DNA from: Thermodesulfobacteriota bacterium
Lineage (GTDB): Bacteria; Desulfobacterota; BSN033; UBA1163
DNA length: 15,392 nucleotides
Direction of reading: 5' to 3'
Assembly (NCBI GenBank): GCA_030024065.1
Contig: JASEIE010000045.1
Location: 1-15,392, forward strand
The position numbers and the translations under genes are program-made. This document shows positions 14,816-15,392 of this stretch, in pieces; the stretch's first letter is position 1, and the number at the start of each line of letters is the position of its first letter. The notes under the pieces are model-generated. The model was not told the DNA's origin, ran no database searches, and saw nothing but the letters and a program-made list of their open reading frames with translations.

Positions 14816-14992
14816 GTGTGGACCCCTGCAAAATCTGTAGGCCACCAACCCGAGATTGAAGCTTTCCGATGTGAGTGTAATCACGAGTACAGGATCAGGT
14901 CTTCAAGGTAAGTGGAATTTGGTGGAAAAGGTGAACGCTAAGAAAATAGACTTGACCTCGACCTGACCTCTACTGTTGTGCCTGGTCTGCCG

Positions 14993-15265
14993 ATGATCAA
15001 AAAATATCTTAAAAGGCTGATCATTATAAATAAGGAAGCCATCCTCATGGAAGTCCTTTCGATAAGGGGACTGATACAACTTCTTATGAAAACCCAAAAC
15101 ACAGATGAAAAATGGACAAGGGAGGAGAAGAAAGAGATAAAGAGGCATCTGAGAAACATAGCGAAGATCATCCCAGCAGTCGTTATCTTCTCTCTTCCCG
15201 GAGGTTCCTTTCTTTTACCTATTCTTGCTGAGGCCCTGGATCGAAGGAGAGTCAGAAGACTGTAA
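14993..15265 (+). CDS. Small LPGG-motif protein (LETM1-like region), unknown role
   Basis: From ATG 14993 the frame gives 90 aa. It has a basic N-terminus (MIKKYLKRL), an amphipathic helix, a charged stretch KWTREEKKEIKRHLRNIAK, one hydrophobic segment PAVVIFSLPGGSFLLPILAE (~61-80) and a basic end DRRRVRR. The LPGG-S-xLLPxL segment with a DRRR tail resembles short bacterial proteins with a LETM1-like membrane segment, from memory only. Start choice is open: ATG 15047 has AAGGAAG 8 bases upstream and would give 72 aa; GTG 14978 would give 95 aa; neither 14993 nor 14978 has a ribosome site. It is the only plus-strand gene at this end and faces away from kdsB. Confidence 0.6.
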   Translation: MIKKYLKRLIIINKEAILMEVLSIRGLIQLLMKTQNTDEKWTREEKKEIKRHLRNIAKIIPAVVIFSLPGGSFLLPILAEALDRRRVRRL

Positions 15266-15392
15266 GAAAAAAGATCCGAGAGGAGGTTTGATAGTAACAG
15301 TTTAGTCCTTATCTTACCCGTTAGCCGTCGAGACATCAACTTGAATTATTATACAGGGCAGCTTGAGCCGTTGCCGTATCATCAGCGAGGAG
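15266..15392. other. Right-edge sequence with a ribosome-site-like GAGAGGAGG, no gene assigned
   Basis: A strong purine run GAGAGGAGG (15278-15286) follows the small LPGG gene, but no ATG or GTG frame of useful length starts behind it inside the window. The frame directly following the stop at 15265 stays open to the right edge without an ordinary start. It may be the beginning of a gene lying mostly outside, or a decayed one. Confidence 0.25.

Noticed and set aside
14903..15339. Minus-strand frames opposite the LPGG-motif gene
   Set aside because: The plus-strand product has a sensible membrane layout and motif; the minus-strand products are hydrophobic shadows without ribosome sites.
15287..15392. 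Start of a gene behind the GAGAGGAGG at 15278-15286
   Set aside because: The only open frame has no ATG, GTG or TTG near the ribosome site; the single TTG is much too far away.

Overview
The window looks like chromosomal DNA of a Gram-negative bacterium of the former Deltaproteobacteria (Desulfobacterota-like). This rests on a kdsB gene (Kdo for LPS), a CarD-type regulator next to a PIN/TRAM membrane protein and ispD-ispF, lipoprotein and TRAP-transporter genes, and many short dispersed palindromes between genes. The assignment is by gene content only; no phylogenetic test was possible.

Layout. Base 3-215 (+) is the tail of an unidentified protein. At 234-3119 (-) lies a two-gene TAXI-type TRAP transporter, solute-binding protein then fused permease, with a perfect 12-bp intercistronic hairpin between them. 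At 3264-3403 there is a long compound palindrome. At 3430-5155 (-) comM (Mg-chelatase-like AAA+ protein) is followed by a 59-aa single-span membrane protein. At 5220-5370 there are nested short repeats and one orphan CRISPR repeat of type I-C appearance. At 5389-6046 (-) there is a VapBC-like toxin-antitoxin pair. A divergent promoter region follows, then a 38-aa one-helix membrane protein on the + strand.

From 14582 down to 6490 (-) runs a housekeeping block: kdsB, a CsgG/FlgT-like lipoprotein, carD, a PIN/TRAM membrane protein, ispD, ispF, gltX and cysS. ispD-ispF-gltX are tightly coupled (ATGA overlap, then zero gap). The block joins LPS precursor synthesis, isoprenoid precursor synthesis, tRNA charging and RNA polymerase control. 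The right end (14600-15392) holds a promoter and repeats ahead of kdsB, an IS-end-like inverted repeat, and a short membrane protein carrying an LPGG motif.

No cas operon, phage or defence island is visible. The least explained items are the two microproteins, the octamer-built inverted repeats at 6379-6475 and 10740-10806, the orphan CRISPR repeat, and the TRAP intercistronic hairpin. No tRNA or rRNA gene was recognised.
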